Positions 49,932-59,620 of a stretch of 64,000 nucleotides of DNA are shown piece after piece. Position 1 is the first letter of the stretch, and the number at the start of each line of letters is the position of its first letter. The DNA is taken from the NCBI GenBank assembly GCA_002305165.1, contig DBQI01000023.1, positions 1-64,000 of the forward strand, in the 5' to 3' direction. Made by a program: the position numbers and the translations under genes. A model generated the notes under the pieces. That model was not told the origin of the DNA. It saw only the letters and a list, made by a program, of their open reading frames with translations, and searched no databases. Source of the stretch: Armatimonadetes bacterium UBA1398. GTDB taxonomy: Bacteria; Armatimonadota; Zipacnadia; UBA1398.

Positions 49932-52232
49932 CTAGCTTTCGTGCTTGACCCGGGCGATGATGTGGTCCTGGAGATCCTTGTGGATGGAAGCGAAGCGCTG
50001 ACTGAAGCCGGACACACGCACAACAATGTTCCCGTAGTGCTCGGGATCCTCCTGTGCCTGGATGAGCCGCTCGGCGGACACCACATTGAACTGCATCTGC
50101 CCCACACCCATCTCTACGGCGGCGCGAAGCAGTTGGACGAAGCGCGCGCGGCCGTTCCCCTCGAAGAACCGCGGTGACAGCTCGATGATAGCCGAACTGG
50201 ACCCCGCTGCCTGCCGATGGGGCAATCGGGCCAGGCTGGCTATCAGCGCAGTGACCCCCTTCGCGTCGCGCCCCTGGCCCGGCGATAGGCTATACGCGAG
50301 GGGCTCGCCGGCCCGGCGGCCATCAGGGAGCGCTCCCGTGGTCTTCCCGAAGGGATCCACGTGCCACAAGAAGGAGAAGAGGTGGACATGGAAGCTGCCA
50401 CCGTAGTGGGTCCGGTGGCTCGCCATGAGCTCGCAGTAGTCGCTCGCCGCTCGGGCCGCCCACTCGTCCACTTCCGGCAGATCGTTGCCGTACTTGGGGG
50501 CATGAAGAAGGTGCTGGCGCTCGGCCTCGGTGCCCTCGAAATCACCCAGGAGGAGCTCGCGGAGGTCAGACAGGGTCAGCCGGCCTTCGGCGAACACCAC
50601 GCGATCGATGGCGGCGAGGGAGTCAGCCACGTTCGGGATCCCGATGGCGGAGCAAGAGTGGTAGTTATAGCGCGCGCCGCCTGCCGTGATGTCTCGGCCA
50701 CGGTCTACGCACTCCGCGGTGAGGAGCGAACGGTAGGTGAGTGGGAAGCTATGAGTTTGGCTGTGCTGGCCGGCGTTAGAGATGAACACTCCGCACCGCG
50801 CGAAGTGCTCCACCTGGCGACAGTAGGCGGCGTAGACCTCCTCGGCACCGTTCATCGACTCTAACGGGCCGGTCTCCGGCCCTATGCGCTTGCCGGTGCG
50901 GGGGTCGAAGCCGTTATGCAGGGCCAGCTCGAGACACTTGGCGAGGTTGATGTTATGGCTCACAGCATGAGGGTTCGCGCGGCCGGGGATGGTGATCTCC
51001 ACGCACCCGATGGCCGCGTAGTCTCGGGCGTCCTCCAGGCGGATCCCCTTCTCCACGAGCGCCGGAACGACGGCTTCATCGTTGAAGAAGAAGGGGATGC
51101 CACCCCCCGCCGCAACGAGGTCGGTGGCCCGCTCTAGCAGTTCGGTGGGGGAGTCCTGGTGGATACGCACGGAGAGGCAGCGCACCAGGCCGAGTCGCCG
51201 CGTCGCCTCCAACACGAGGTAGCTGAGCGGGTTCGTCGCATCCTCGCCACTCGCCGTACGGCCCCCCACCATCGCCTGCTGTACGTCGTAGTCGCGGAAG
51301 AGCTTCAGGTGGAGGTGCATCAGCAGTTCGATGGCCCGCTCCTCACTGGTTCGTCCGGCGGCCAGGTCCGCTTCGTAGTAGGGCCACAGGATCTGGTCGA
51401 TGCGGCCTATGGAGTTCGCGTTGATATGGTCCTCGCAGCAGGTAATGGTGTGGGCTAGCCACAGGGCTTGGACCGCCTCGCGAAGGGTTCGGGCCGGCTG
51501 AGCGGGCACGCGCTCGCAGATGGCCGCCATCTCGTCCAGGCCCGCCGCGCGAGCGACCTCCGCGTAGCGCCGGCCCAGATCCGCCGCCGCGTGGGCCACA
51601 GCCGACGCGGCAGCGAGGAATGTCCGCGCCTCTAGCTGGTCCGGGGCGGCCATGTCCCAGGACGCGAGTCGGTCGTCGACGCTACGGGCGATGCCCTCGA
51701 ACCCCACGGACAGCACCTTGGCATAGTCCCGCACACTGTGGTTCACCGTGCTGCCGCCGCCGATGATGACGCATGCCTCGTGGGTAAGCGCGACTTCCGG
51801 CGGGAGCGGGGGGCTGACGTGGTCACCCGCGAAGAGATGCACGGCGCCGATGCACTGCAGAACCTCGTCCCGTTCCGATTCCGCAAGATCGCTGTGCTCA
51901 AGGGCGGCCCGAAGCGCGTCGCCCGGCGGGTTGAAGAGGTGGGGCGCGAACTCTGGAAAGTCGAACCACCCGTCGCGCCCGGCCCGCTCACCGAAGAGAT
52001 GGTGACCCGCGAGCAGACTGTCCTCATCGATGCTCAGGGGGAACTCCCGAAGCGTACGGGCCAGGGCATGGGATCGTCGAAGGATCAGGGGACTATCAGG
52101 CATGGCCGTGACGGTGCGGGCGTGGGCCAGGGCGCGGAAGCCGATTGGAGTATCCGGACCGGCGAGAGCGCGGTCGCGTAACCTCTCAAGGCGATCCAGA
52201 TCGATGGCGCACTCCGTGGGACAACCGGCCAT
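49932..52232 (-). CDS. Glycyl radical enzyme (PFL-like; dehydratase/lyase branch)
   Basis: A 766-residue glycyl radical enzyme. The thiyl cysteine is Cys410 in AAIGCVEITIPG, and the following Glu412 is the general-base position of the diol-dehydratase/C-N lyase branch; PFL itself has a Cys-Cys pair instead. The glycyl radical site is Gly742 in VVRVSGFSQRF. PFL-domain segments ALWLAHTITCCEDHINANS, GIPFFFNDEAVVPALVEKG and YNYHSCSAIGIPNVADSLA support an intact enzyme. The radical requires a dedicated SAM activase, which is not encoded within the window. The ATG at 52232 has GGAGG upstream. It heads an operon with UroD-like and aldo/keto reductase genes. The substrate is unknown. Confidence 0.88.
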   Translation of the reverse strand: MAGCPTECAIDLDRLERLRDRALAGPDTPIGFRALAHARTVTAMPDSPLILRRSHALARTLREFPLSIDEDSLLAGHHLFGERAGRDGWFDFPEFAPHLFNPPGDALRAALEHSDLAESERDEVLQCIGAVHLFAGDHVSPPLPPEVALTHEACVIIGGGSTVNHSVRDYAKVLSVGFEGIARSVDDRLASWDMAAPDQLEARTFLAAASAVAHAAADLGRRYAEVARAAGLDEMAAICERVPAQPARTLREAVQALWLAHTITCCEDHINANSIGRIDQILWPYYEADLAAGRTSEERAIELLMHLHLKLFRDYDVQQAMVGGRTASGEDATNPLSYLVLEATRRLGLVRCLSVRIHQDSPTELLERATDLVAAGGGIPFFFNDEAVVPALVEKGIRLEDARDYAAIGCVEITIPGRANPHAVSHNINLAKCLELALHNGFDPRTGKRIGPETGPLESMNGAEEVYAAYCRQVEHFARCGVFISNAGQHSQTHSFPLTYRSLLTAECVDRGRDITAGGARYNYHSCSAIGIPNVADSLAAIDRVVFAEGRLTLSDLRELLLGDFEGTEAERQHLLHAPKYGNDLPEVDEWAARAASDYCELMASHRTHYGGSFHVHLFSFLWHVDPFGKTTGALPDGRRAGEPLAYSLSPGQGRDAKGVTALIASLARLPHRQAAGSSSAIIELSPRFFEGNGRARFVQLLRAAVEMGVGQMQFNVVSAERLIQAQEDPEHYGNIVVRVSGFSQRFASIHKDLQDHIIARVKHES

Positions 52233-52307
52233 GCCGAGACCTCCAATACCAGACGCGCACACAGGAGAAGCCGCGCCACGGCGGCCTCATCGTATGGGTT
52301 CCGCCGA

Positions 52308-53327
52308 TCAGTTGACCGTCCTTCTCGGTGCCCCAATGGCCCCCTGGATGACGGGACGGGGCATGGTCTCCTCGGCGAGCCAGAGCGCGGTGGCGACGGC
52401 ATGGGCTAGAACCGGGTAGACAGATCGACCGTCCGGGTCCCACTCCTGAAGCTGCTGAACCGTCTCAGCCCACTCCTCCTGGTTGTCCAGGCTCCAGCGC
52501 TTGAAGACGTTCAGCGCTTCCTCAGTGGTGAAGGGCATGGCCCGGGGAGGCCGCACGATGAGTCCGCCCGGCAGAACGATCGCCTCCGGGGGGGCGCCGC
52601 TCGCCTCTTCATCAGGCTGGGCCTCGACCTCCGAGGGGATCTCCGCCGGCGGTCCTCCCTCGTTGTGGCGCATCACGATGACTCCGGCCACGACGCGGTT
52701 GGGAAGCAGGAAGACAGCCACCTGTATAGGCCCTGATGGGCCTGTCGCGTCAATGACGTAGATGGCCCCCGCCAAGTCGTCGCGCAACGTCCCGCGGGCA
52801 TCGGTCCGGGCGACCACGAAGAAGGGCTGGCGCTCGTAAGGGGACAGCGGGCGCTCCAGCGCTGCAGAGACTCGGCCCTCCTCTCGCTCGGACAACACCG
52901 CCGAGGTGCTGCGGACACGCTTCACGTCGACGAGGAACTCGGGATAGGAGACCATCTCCAGGGGCCACTCGGCCGCGCGAACCTCGGCGAGTTCCTTGGG
53001 CGTCGGGGTGTCGTTTCGATCGGCTGGATGGCTGTCCACCCGGAGCTCGTCGATGTTCATGACGCCGTCACGATCCGAATCGCGCCAGTCCACCTGCAGC
53101 AGGGCTCTGCGGTCAGAACCTGCGGATTGGACGTCCTTGCCGTAGACGTTCAGCGCTCCGCCCTCCGCGCCTTGATGGCAGAGTGTGCAGCTCACGACCA
53201 GGCTGCCGCGGTGGAAGGGGTAGAGGACGCGCGCGGCACGGAGCAAGTCCTCGGATGCCCAGGTCGGGCTCGCGGTCGTCACCAGCAGAGACAGCGCCGC
53301 AACGATGCTCCCTAGGTACCGTCTCAT
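52308..53327 (-). CDS. Exported c-type cytochrome with EF-hand-like loop
   Basis: A 339-residue protein with a signal peptide (MRRYLGSIVAALSLLVTTAS). Cys47-Thr-Leu-Cys50-His51 is a heme c site followed by GAEGGALNVYG. The loop DSDRDGVMNIDEL matches a calcium-binding EF-hand. A beta-rich region (FFVVARTDARGTLRDDLAG, GPIQVAVFLLPNRVVAGVI) resembles FMN-binding-type domains. The C-terminal helix contains LDNQEEWAETVQQLQEW. It may transfer electrons in the periplasm. The glycyl-radical gene starts 75 nt downstream on the same strand, so it could belong to that unit. Confidence 0.65.
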   Translation of the reverse strand: MRRYLGSIVAALSLLVTTASPTWASEDLLRAARVLYPFHRGSLVVSCTLCHQGAEGGALNVYGKDVQSAGSDRRALLQVDWRDSDRDGVMNIDELRVDSHPADRNDTPTPKELAEVRAAEWPLEMVSYPEFLVDVKRVRSTSAVLSEREEGRVSAALERPLSPYERQPFFVVARTDARGTLRDDLAGAIYVIDATGPSGPIQVAVFLLPNRVVAGVIVMRHNEGGPPAEIPSEVEAQPDEEASGAPPEAIVLPGGLIVRPPRAMPFTTEEALNVFKRWSLDNQEEWAETVQQLQEWDPDGRSVYPVLAHAVATALWLAEETMPRPVIQGAIGAPRRTVN

Positions 53328-53411
53328 GGCTCGCGTGCCCTCCCGCCTGGAAGCCTCAGACCCGAAGCAGAGGCAGTCCGCATACGAGCATGGGACACGC
53401 AGCGCAGCATC

Positions 53412-54674
53412 TTAGTTGCTGGCCTCCGCGCCGAGATCGGCCGACGATGCCGCAGACTCGTAAGGCGGAGCGCCCCGGGTGAGGGGCTCCCCCGTCGCCG
53501 GCTTGGCCTCAGCCGGCGGCTGGCTGGCCGGCTGAGCGGGCGAGGAGCCTTCTCTGGATCCTGACGTCGCGGATGACTTCCGACCCAGTAGCGCGCAGGT
53601 CAGGTAGCCGCCGTCGATCGTGGTGCGGACGATGATCGGGCCGCCGGTCGTGTTCTGGAAGCGGAAGTCGGCGCTTCCGTAGTCGATGGTGGCGTCTCGC
53701 CCCCGGGGAACGTAGTGGACCGGCAGGGAGTGTTGGTGCCGCTCTACGACCTTGAGGCCCGCCTCCAATACCGCATTGTAGATGGTGGTTGAGATCTGGC
53801 ATACCCCACCACCGATGCCGTATATGACGTCCTGGCCGCTGTAGACGGGCGCCGCGAGGAAGCCCTTGTCGGAGGTCCGAGGCCCGGTGGTCTGGTTCAC
53901 CGAGAAGATGGCCCCGGCGGGCACAACGGCGCCGTCGATGAGCGCCGATCCGATCCTGATGTTGGTCGCGCGGTTGACCTGCCCTGTGCTGAAGTGGGTC
54001 GTGAAGCTCGCGAGGAGCACGAGGTCCTCCAATGAGGATGTCAGCACCTCGGGGAGGATCTCGCGGACGCTGATGGTCACTGCCGGGTCGCCTCGGTGGG
54101 CTGCCTCGATCAGAGCCTCTGTCGTCGCCTGCACATCGGGCTCTACGCCGACGATATGGGGCTCGATGACGAGTTCGCCGTTAGCGACGGTCGCTCTGGC
54201 GTCCCGTGGCTCTCGTCGGACGTCGCTCAGGAGTCCCTCGGTGATGGTACGCGCTCGGGCCGGCTCAAGTATGATCGGAAGATCCACCTCGAAGGAGCCG
54301 AGGATGGTGTCAACCGCCTCTCGTAAGGCCGTGGGAACGGTCTGGCCTCGGCCCACGTCGAGAGCACGCGCCACAGCGTCCTCCAGGTCGGCGCGTCCAC
54401 CAAGGTCACGGAGAGTAATGGCGAACTCATGGTCGGGTGCGCGGAGGGTGATCTCGCGCGAAAGCTCGTCCGCCACCTGCGTCGAGAGCACCTCCACCGC
54501 CTCACTCGCGGTGAGCCCACCGACATCCAGCCCCGCGATCGTCACATGGGGGAGGATTCGCGGCCCATCGGCAGAGGTCTGGGCCGTTGCGAGCAGCGCG
54601 ATGGAGGGGGCGGCACAGGCGAACAGGAGGCAGGGGAGAGCGCCGAAGAGCCTAGATGATGTCCGAAATGCCAA
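53412..54674 (-). CDS. VanW family protein with peptidoglycan-binding-like domain
   Basis: About 420 residues. A signal peptide (FGALPCLLFACAAPSIALLA) is followed by a beta-stranded G5/PG_binding_4-like region (PHVTIAGLDVGGLTASEAVEV, LVIEPHIVGVEPDVQ). The VanW domain follows: NIRIGSALIDGAVVPAGAIFS, GPRTSDKGFLAAPVYSGQD, GIGGGVCQISTTIYNAVLEAG and HSLPVHYVPRGRDATIDYG, which are the classical motifs. The tail is Pro/Ala/Glu-rich and disordered. The preferred start is a TTG at 54674 with GGGAGG upstream, giving a good signal peptide; the frame is open to 54788. VanW proteins are linked to cell-envelope glycopeptide functions but lack a proven activity. Confidence 0.8.
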   Translation of the reverse strand: MAFRTSSRLFGALPCLLFACAAPSIALLATAQTSADGPRILPHVTIAGLDVGGLTASEAVEVLSTQVADELSREITLRAPDHEFAITLRDLGGRADLEDAVARALDVGRGQTVPTALREAVDTILGSFEVDLPIILEPARARTITEGLLSDVRREPRDARATVANGELVIEPHIVGVEPDVQATTEALIEAAHRGDPAVTISVREILPEVLTSSLEDLVLLASFTTHFSTGQVNRATNIRIGSALIDGAVVPAGAIFSVNQTTGPRTSDKGFLAAPVYSGQDVIYGIGGGVCQISTTIYNAVLEAGLKVVERHQHSLPVHYVPRGRDATIDYGSADFRFQNTTGGPIIVRTTIDGGYLTCALLGRKSSATSGSREGSSPAQPASQPPAEAKPATGEPLTRGAPPYESAASSADLGAEASN

Positions 54675-54924
54675 GATCAGCCAACCTCCCAGGTGCCGTC
54701 GCACGCTCAGGGCTTGTAACAATTGTGGAATTGGTTCAGCATCCCCGTCAACCGTGCGACCCGTGCCACACTGAGCACGTGCCTTCATGCACGCGGGGCT
54801 GGTTCCTTCCCGCTGGAGTTGCGAAGTATGCGTGTGCTCCAGTCTGGAGGGTTGTCAGCCGTCGGGTGAGAAAGTATTACCAGTACTCTCGGGCATCGAG
54901 AGCTACCTCCAGGGGGTTTCCCTT

Positions 54925-57900
54925 ATGCGAACACTAGCTAGTGCGCGTTGCATTGGCCTGCTGGGGCTCATAGCAACGCTCCTCGCAAGCATAGCCCTGG
55001 CACAGGATCCCCAACCGGCAGACACTCCCGCGGGACCGCCCGTCGGAGCCCCCGAGGGTGCGTCTGAGGTTCCTGCGCCTCTGGTGGGTCAACCTACGGC
55101 CACCCACACCGCCTTTGTTCGGGTGCCTCGAGTGACGCAATCACCGGTCATCGATGGGGCCCTGCGGGAGGGGGCGTGGGAGCAGGCGCCCGTCCTGGGC
55201 AACTTCATCCTCCTCTCCGGCGGCAAGCAGGCGCTATTCGACACCGAGGTCCGTTTGGTGCACGATGGCACGGCCCTCTATGTCGGGTTTCGCGCGAAGG
55301 ATACCGAGCTGGCGAGTTCTCCGGCCGACAGGCACGAGCGCGACGATCCAGCCATCCTCACCCAGGACCACGTCTCCGTCCTGCTCGACGGGGACCGTGG
55401 ACAGCGAGGCTACTACTACATCGCGCTGGGGCGCCGGGGTGGAATCTACGACAGCCTCGCCGCCCTGGGCCCGGAATCTGCGGACCTCGAGGGGCTGGAG
55501 GCACGGACAAGCGTCGTGGCCGGAGCTTGGGAGGCTGAACTCCGCATACCCCTGGCGGATGTCGGCATCGACGGCGCCGACGGTGAGACCTTCTCCGTCA
55601 ACTTCTGCCGCTACCGCTCACTGACCGCGGAGGAGTCGAGCTGGAGTCCGGCGCGAGGGAGCATCCACGACCCCTACAACTTCGGCGAGGTGTCGCTCGT
55701 CACCGACCCCGTCCGCGTCGAGGTCTTCGACCTGGGCGACACCTATGGCGAGCTGCGCGGCGGAGCGAATGTGAAGATCCGCATGCTATCGGGCGGTCCG
55801 GTCTCCGTTGCCCCGTCGGTCACCCTCATCGGCGGAGGCTACTCGCGCGTGTTCCAAGTAGCCCCCATCGACGCCGAGCCTCAGCCGACCAACGCGGTGC
55901 CGAAGGCGATCCAGGTGGACGGTGGGCGACCCACAAAGGTGGAGATCCCCTACTACGTGCTCGGGACCGAGCTGAGCGTGGCGCAGGTCACGGTGTCAGA
56001 CCCCACCGGGCGATCCATTCTCTTCCGGAGCCCCCGCGTCCCCCTGCGGGACACGTGGCTGAGGCCGCGCTACCAGCGGCTGGCGGACACGGTGAACGCC
56101 ATCGCTGAGTACGCGAACTCCCTGGGGGCGAACGACTCGGCCAAGGCGCAGTTGCAGCAGGAGGTCGGGAAGGAACGGCCCAAGCTGCAGCAGATACGCG
56201 ACATGATTGAGAGCCGCGACACCTGGGGAAGCGTCGCGCGCTGGGGGCAGGTCAGGGACCTGATCATCGCGGCGAGCCGCTCTGTGGACGGCCTGTCCAC
56301 GGCCGCTTCGCTGGTGAAGGGCCGCACGCCCGCCGAGGCTACCGCGGGCAGCGTTCCCAAGTTCGTCCTGAGTGGGTCCAACTGGATGGAGCCGGCGACC
56401 TACAAGGCCGTGCCCCGCTTCGTGGACGTGAAGCCGAGGGCCTACTGCTTCGCCGCACCCGGGGAGACGGAGACAGTGGCGGTACTCGTCACCTCGTCCG
56501 TCGATCTCGTGGGTTGTGCCACAACGCTCACCGACTTCGTGGAGAACACGCCCACGACTCCCGCGACGGGTAGCTTCCCAGGCACCCAAGCATCGGTCCG
56601 CGTCCTGCACCAGTGGGAGCAGGCGGGGACCGGCTTCGCTCCCGCCCAGCCGGTCACGACCCCAGAGCTGCTCCTGAAGGATGACACGGCGCCGATCACT
56701 GGCCCCCTGCCTCAGGTGAGGCTAGATGGGCAAGCTACCTTCAATGTGGGCACCTGGGAGTCGCGGCAGCTCTGGGTCGATGTGACAGTGCCGGTCGGCA
56801 CCCAGGAGGGGCTCTATGAGAGCACCCTCACGGTAACCCCGCAGAACGAGGCGGCGCGATCGATCACCATCCTCGTCAAGGTGCTGGATCTGGCGCTGGC
56901 GGAGCCACACCAGCAGTGGCACGTCTTCTTCCAGAACACCCTGGAGGGCACCGGTCCTCTCGCGGCGCCCATGGCCCGTTACCAGGCTTACCTCGCTGAT
57001 ATCGCGGCCCATGGCTTCGATCAGGCGACGGTGGCGGACCCAGGCGCCTCCCTCCTGGCGGCCCTGGAAGCACGCTGGCAGGCCGGTCTTCGCGCCCCGG
57101 CAACGACGTATCTCCACACGGTGCCGGTAGAGGAACTGGCGGGCTATGTCTCCACCGTGCAGCGCCTAGGTGAGGGGAAGACCCTGCCGGAGCTGTGGTA
57201 TTTCACGGTGGCGAATCCCCGCGCGCCCGAGGATCTCGAGACGGCGATCGCCGCCGGTCAGGCCATCCAGCAGGCAGGCGGAAAGACCATCACCACCATA
57301 GAGCCGAGCATGGCCGACCTCCACGGCAGCACCCTTGATGTGCCCGTCTACAACCTGCAGCAGCCTGAGTTCGAGAACTACGTCCTGTCGGTGCTCAAGG
57401 GTGAGCGCCCTGCGGCCACGAGGTCGGAGTTCTACCACGTTATGGGGTCGGGGGAGGATCCGATGATCAACCGGCTCCTCTGCGGTCTCTACCTAGACAA
57501 GACGGGGATGGATGGCGTGTTCGTGTCGTCCTACCAGGACCCCGCTGGCGTGGAGAACGTCTTCGATGAGCTGACGGCAACGGGACGATTCCGCCCGCAG
57601 ATGCTCACGTATCCCTCGGCGGACGGCCCGATCCCCACGGTTCAGTGGGTGGCCGCTCGGGAGGGCTACGATGACATGCGGTACCTCGCGACGCTGCAGA
57701 GGGCCATGGAGACGGCTCGCTCGTACGCGACGAACGCGGAGGTCCAGACCCGCCTGAGCGAGGCCCAAGGGGTGATCGACCGTATACGACGGACGATCCA
57801 GGTAGACTGGCGGTTCAACATGGTGGGGATCCCCCGGGGGTTCTACGACGAGATCCGGTGGGAGATCGCCGTGAAGACCCTACGGCTGCACGAGGCGCTG

Positions 57901-58056
57901 CGGGCGGCTGGCGCGACGATTGGCGCCGGCGCAGCAGTCTCCGCCCCTGTCGCACCGGTTGAGCCGTCCCCCGCGCCGTTGCCGGACGCCGCCTCGGCAG
58001 GACCGGCCCTCGACGCCACTCTCCCCGGCCTTGACTTGGCGGAGATCAGCGGCTAG
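54925..58056 (+). CDS. Large secreted CBM9-like protein with DUF4091/GH-like region
   Basis: A 1043-residue exported protein (signal LGLIATLLASIALAQ). Residues 55-240 form a CBM9-type carbohydrate-binding domain (PVIDGALREGAWEQAPVLG, VRLVHDGTALYVGFRAKD, WEAELRIPLADVGI, PYNFGEV). Ig-like and helical linkers follow. The C-terminal half has a TIM-barrel-like region with LWVDVTVPVGTQEGLYEST (DUF4091/DUF6067-type prelude) and REGYDDMRYLATLQRAMETA, a motif seen in DUF4091 proteins. The tail is Pro/Ala-rich. The ATG at 54925 follows AGGGGG. I cannot point to catalytic residues with confidence. It lies upstream of the acyltransferase pair. Confidence 0.7.
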   Translation: MRTLASARCIGLLGLIATLLASIALAQDPQPADTPAGPPVGAPEGASEVPAPLVGQPTATHTAFVRVPRVTQSPVIDGALREGAWEQAPVLGNFILLSGGKQALFDTEVRLVHDGTALYVGFRAKDTELASSPADRHERDDPAILTQDHVSVLLDGDRGQRGYYYIALGRRGGIYDSLAALGPESADLEGLEARTSVVAGAWEAELRIPLADVGIDGADGETFSVNFCRYRSLTAEESSWSPARGSIHDPYNFGEVSLVTDPVRVEVFDLGDTYGELRGGANVKIRMLSGGPVSVAPSVTLIGGGYSRVFQVAPIDAEPQPTNAVPKAIQVDGGRPTKVEIPYYVLGTELSVAQVTVSDPTGRSILFRSPRVPLRDTWLRPRYQRLADTVNAIAEYANSLGANDSAKAQLQQEVGKERPKLQQIRDMIESRDTWGSVARWGQVRDLIIAASRSVDGLSTAASLVKGRTPAEATAGSVPKFVLSGSNWMEPATYKAVPRFVDVKPRAYCFAAPGETETVAVLVTSSVDLVGCATTLTDFVENTPTTPATGSFPGTQASVRVLHQWEQAGTGFAPAQPVTTPELLLKDDTAPITGPLPQVRLDGQATFNVGTWESRQLWVDVTVPVGTQEGLYESTLTVTPQNEAARSITILVKVLDLALAEPHQQWHVFFQNTLEGTGPLAAPMARYQAYLADIAAHGFDQATVADPGASLLAALEARWQAGLRAPATTYLHTVPVEELAGYVSTVQRLGEGKTLPELWYFTVANPRAPEDLETAIAAGQAIQQAGGKTITTIEPSMADLHGSTLDVPVYNLQQPEFENYVLSVLKGERPAATRSEFYHVMGSGEDPMINRLLCGLYLDKTGMDGVFVSSYQDPAGVENVFDELTATGRFRPQMLTYPSADGPIPTVQWVAAREGYDDMRYLATLQRAMETARSYATNAEVQTRLSEAQGVIDRIRRTIQVDWRFNMVGIPRGFYDEIRWEIAVKTLRLHEALRAAGATIGAGAAVSAPVAPVEPSPAPLPDAASAGPALDATLPGLDLAEISG

Positions 58057-58074
58057 CACTTCGCACGGCCTTGA

Positions 58075-58102
58075 ATGGACCGCGCCGTGTGGGGCGGTCC
58101 AT
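58075..58102 (+). terminator. Hairpin after the CBM9-like gene
   Basis: ATGGACCGC and GCGGTCCAT form a 9-bp stem with a 10-nt loop, 18 nt after the stop codon. No U-tract. It separates the secreted protein gene from the acyltransferase gene. Confidence 0.45.
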
Positions 58103-58197
58103 GCAGGGGGCACGGACTGGCTTCTCGCTTGGACACGCGGTGTGATAGCATCCCCGGCCCGCCAGAGCCTTGACGAGCCATCTGCGGGGCGCATAGC

Positions 58198-59610
58198 TTG
58201 CTGTTTCCCACCATCCAGTTCGGTGTCTTCTTCCTCATTGTGTTCGTGGGCAGTTGGGCTCTCCGGAGCCGCCACACCGCCCACAAGTGGTTTCTCATCG
58301 CTGCCAGCTACTACTTCTACGGTTGCTGGGACTGGCGATTCACGGCCCTCCTCGCATTCTGCTCGGTGTCCAACTACCTAGGCGGGCGCTGGCTGGCAGC
58401 CACGGAGCATCCAGGCAGGCGGAAGGCGATTCTGCTGGTAGGGCTGCTCGCGAATGGCGGAGTCCTGGGCTTCTTCAAGTACTACGGCTTCTTCGTCTCC
58501 TCGGCCCTGAACGTGCTCGCTGCCATGGGCTGGCGGCCGAACGTCACTCTGCTCGAGGTCGTCCTTCCCGTCGGTATCTCCTTCTTCACATTCCAGGGGA
58601 TCAGCTACTTCGTAGACGTGTACCGCCGACAGCTCGAGGCCTCCAAGTCGCTGGCGGACATTCTGCTGTACATCAGCTTCTTCCCCCAGCTCGTGGCGGG
58701 CCCCATTGTGCGGGCTTCGACCTTCCTGCCGCAGCTACAGAAGCCCCCCGACCCCAATGCCATCGAGGGAAGCCGAGCCCTCACGCTCATCATGGGCGGC
58801 CTGATCAAGAAGACCGTTATCGCAAACTACATCGGCACCGAACTGGTCGATCCGTTCTTCCAATCTCCCAGTGACTACTCAGGACCCGACTCGCTGTTTG
58901 CCATCTATGGCTGGGCAGTGCAGGTGTACTGTGACTTCAGCGCGTACAGCGATATCGCCATCGGCGTAGCGGAGCTGCTGGGATACCGGTTTCCGCATAA
59001 CTTCAATCAGCCGTACCGGGCAAGCTCGCTGCGCGAGTACTGGCGTCGATGGCATATCTCCCTCTCCACGTGGCTGCGCGACTACATCTACTACCCGCTG
59101 GGAGGCTCTCGGGCCGGCCGGCTGCGCACTTACGTGAACCTCTATCTGGTGTTCCTCTTCGGCGGCCTGTGGCATGGCGCAGACTGGACCTTCGTCATGT
59201 GGGGGTTGGTGCATGGCACCGGGCTGTGTGTCGAGAGGTTCGTGCGGCGCCGGATGCCCGCTCGGGAGTGGCCCAGGTGGACCTACATCATAGGCCTGCT
59301 CGCGACGTTCCACTTCGTCTGCGTCGCACGCATCTTCTTCCGATCACCGTCCTTCGATATCGCCTTGCAGTGCTTCCGCTCTCTGGGGGCCTGGAGCGAG
59401 CCACTGACCATGGCCACGCCCTTCGTGGTCGTCCTGGTTGTTGTTGGGCTGGGAATCCACTTCATCCCGCCGAAGTGGAGTGAAGCGGCGCAAACCGCCT
59501 TCGGGCGGATGCCCCTGGTCGCTCAGGGCGCCGCTCTCGGGCTGTTCCTTGTGCTACTGAGCGTAATGGCGCCGGAGGGTGTCGCACCATTCATCTACTT
59601 CCAGTTCTAG
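58198..59610 (+). CDS. MBOAT family O-acyltransferase (AlgI-like)
   Basis: A 470-residue polytopic membrane protein. The MBOAT/AlgI motifs are PVGISFFTFQGISYFVDVYR, FFPQLVAGPIVRA, YCDFSAYSDIAIGVAELLGY, YWRRWHISLSTWLRDYIYYPLGG (split by the conserved His) and FGGLWHGADWTFVMWGLVHG with the catalytic His. It transfers acyl groups from a cytosolic donor across the membrane to polysaccharide. The start is a TTG at 58198. The next gene, a DUF459 SGNH protein, lies 10 nt downstream, giving the standard AlgI-plus-SGNH pairing for polysaccharide O-acetylation. Confidence 0.92.
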   Translation: MLFPTIQFGVFFLIVFVGSWALRSRHTAHKWFLIAASYYFYGCWDWRFTALLAFCSVSNYLGGRWLAATEHPGRRKAILLVGLLANGGVLGFFKYYGFFVSSALNVLAAMGWRPNVTLLEVVLPVGISFFTFQGISYFVDVYRRQLEASKSLADILLYISFFPQLVAGPIVRASTFLPQLQKPPDPNAIEGSRALTLIMGGLIKKTVIANYIGTELVDPFFQSPSDYSGPDSLFAIYGWAVQVYCDFSAYSDIAIGVAELLGYRFPHNFNQPYRASSLREYWRRWHISLSTWLRDYIYYPLGGSRAGRLRTYVNLYLVFLFGGLWHGADWTFVMWGLVHGTGLCVERFVRRRMPAREWPRWTYIIGLLATFHFVCVARIFFRSPSFDIALQCFRSLGAWSEPLTMATPFVVVLVVVGLGIHFIPPKWSEAAQTAFGRMPLVAQGAALGLFLVLLSVMAPEGVAPFIYFQF

Positions 59611-59620
59611 GGAGCGACCG

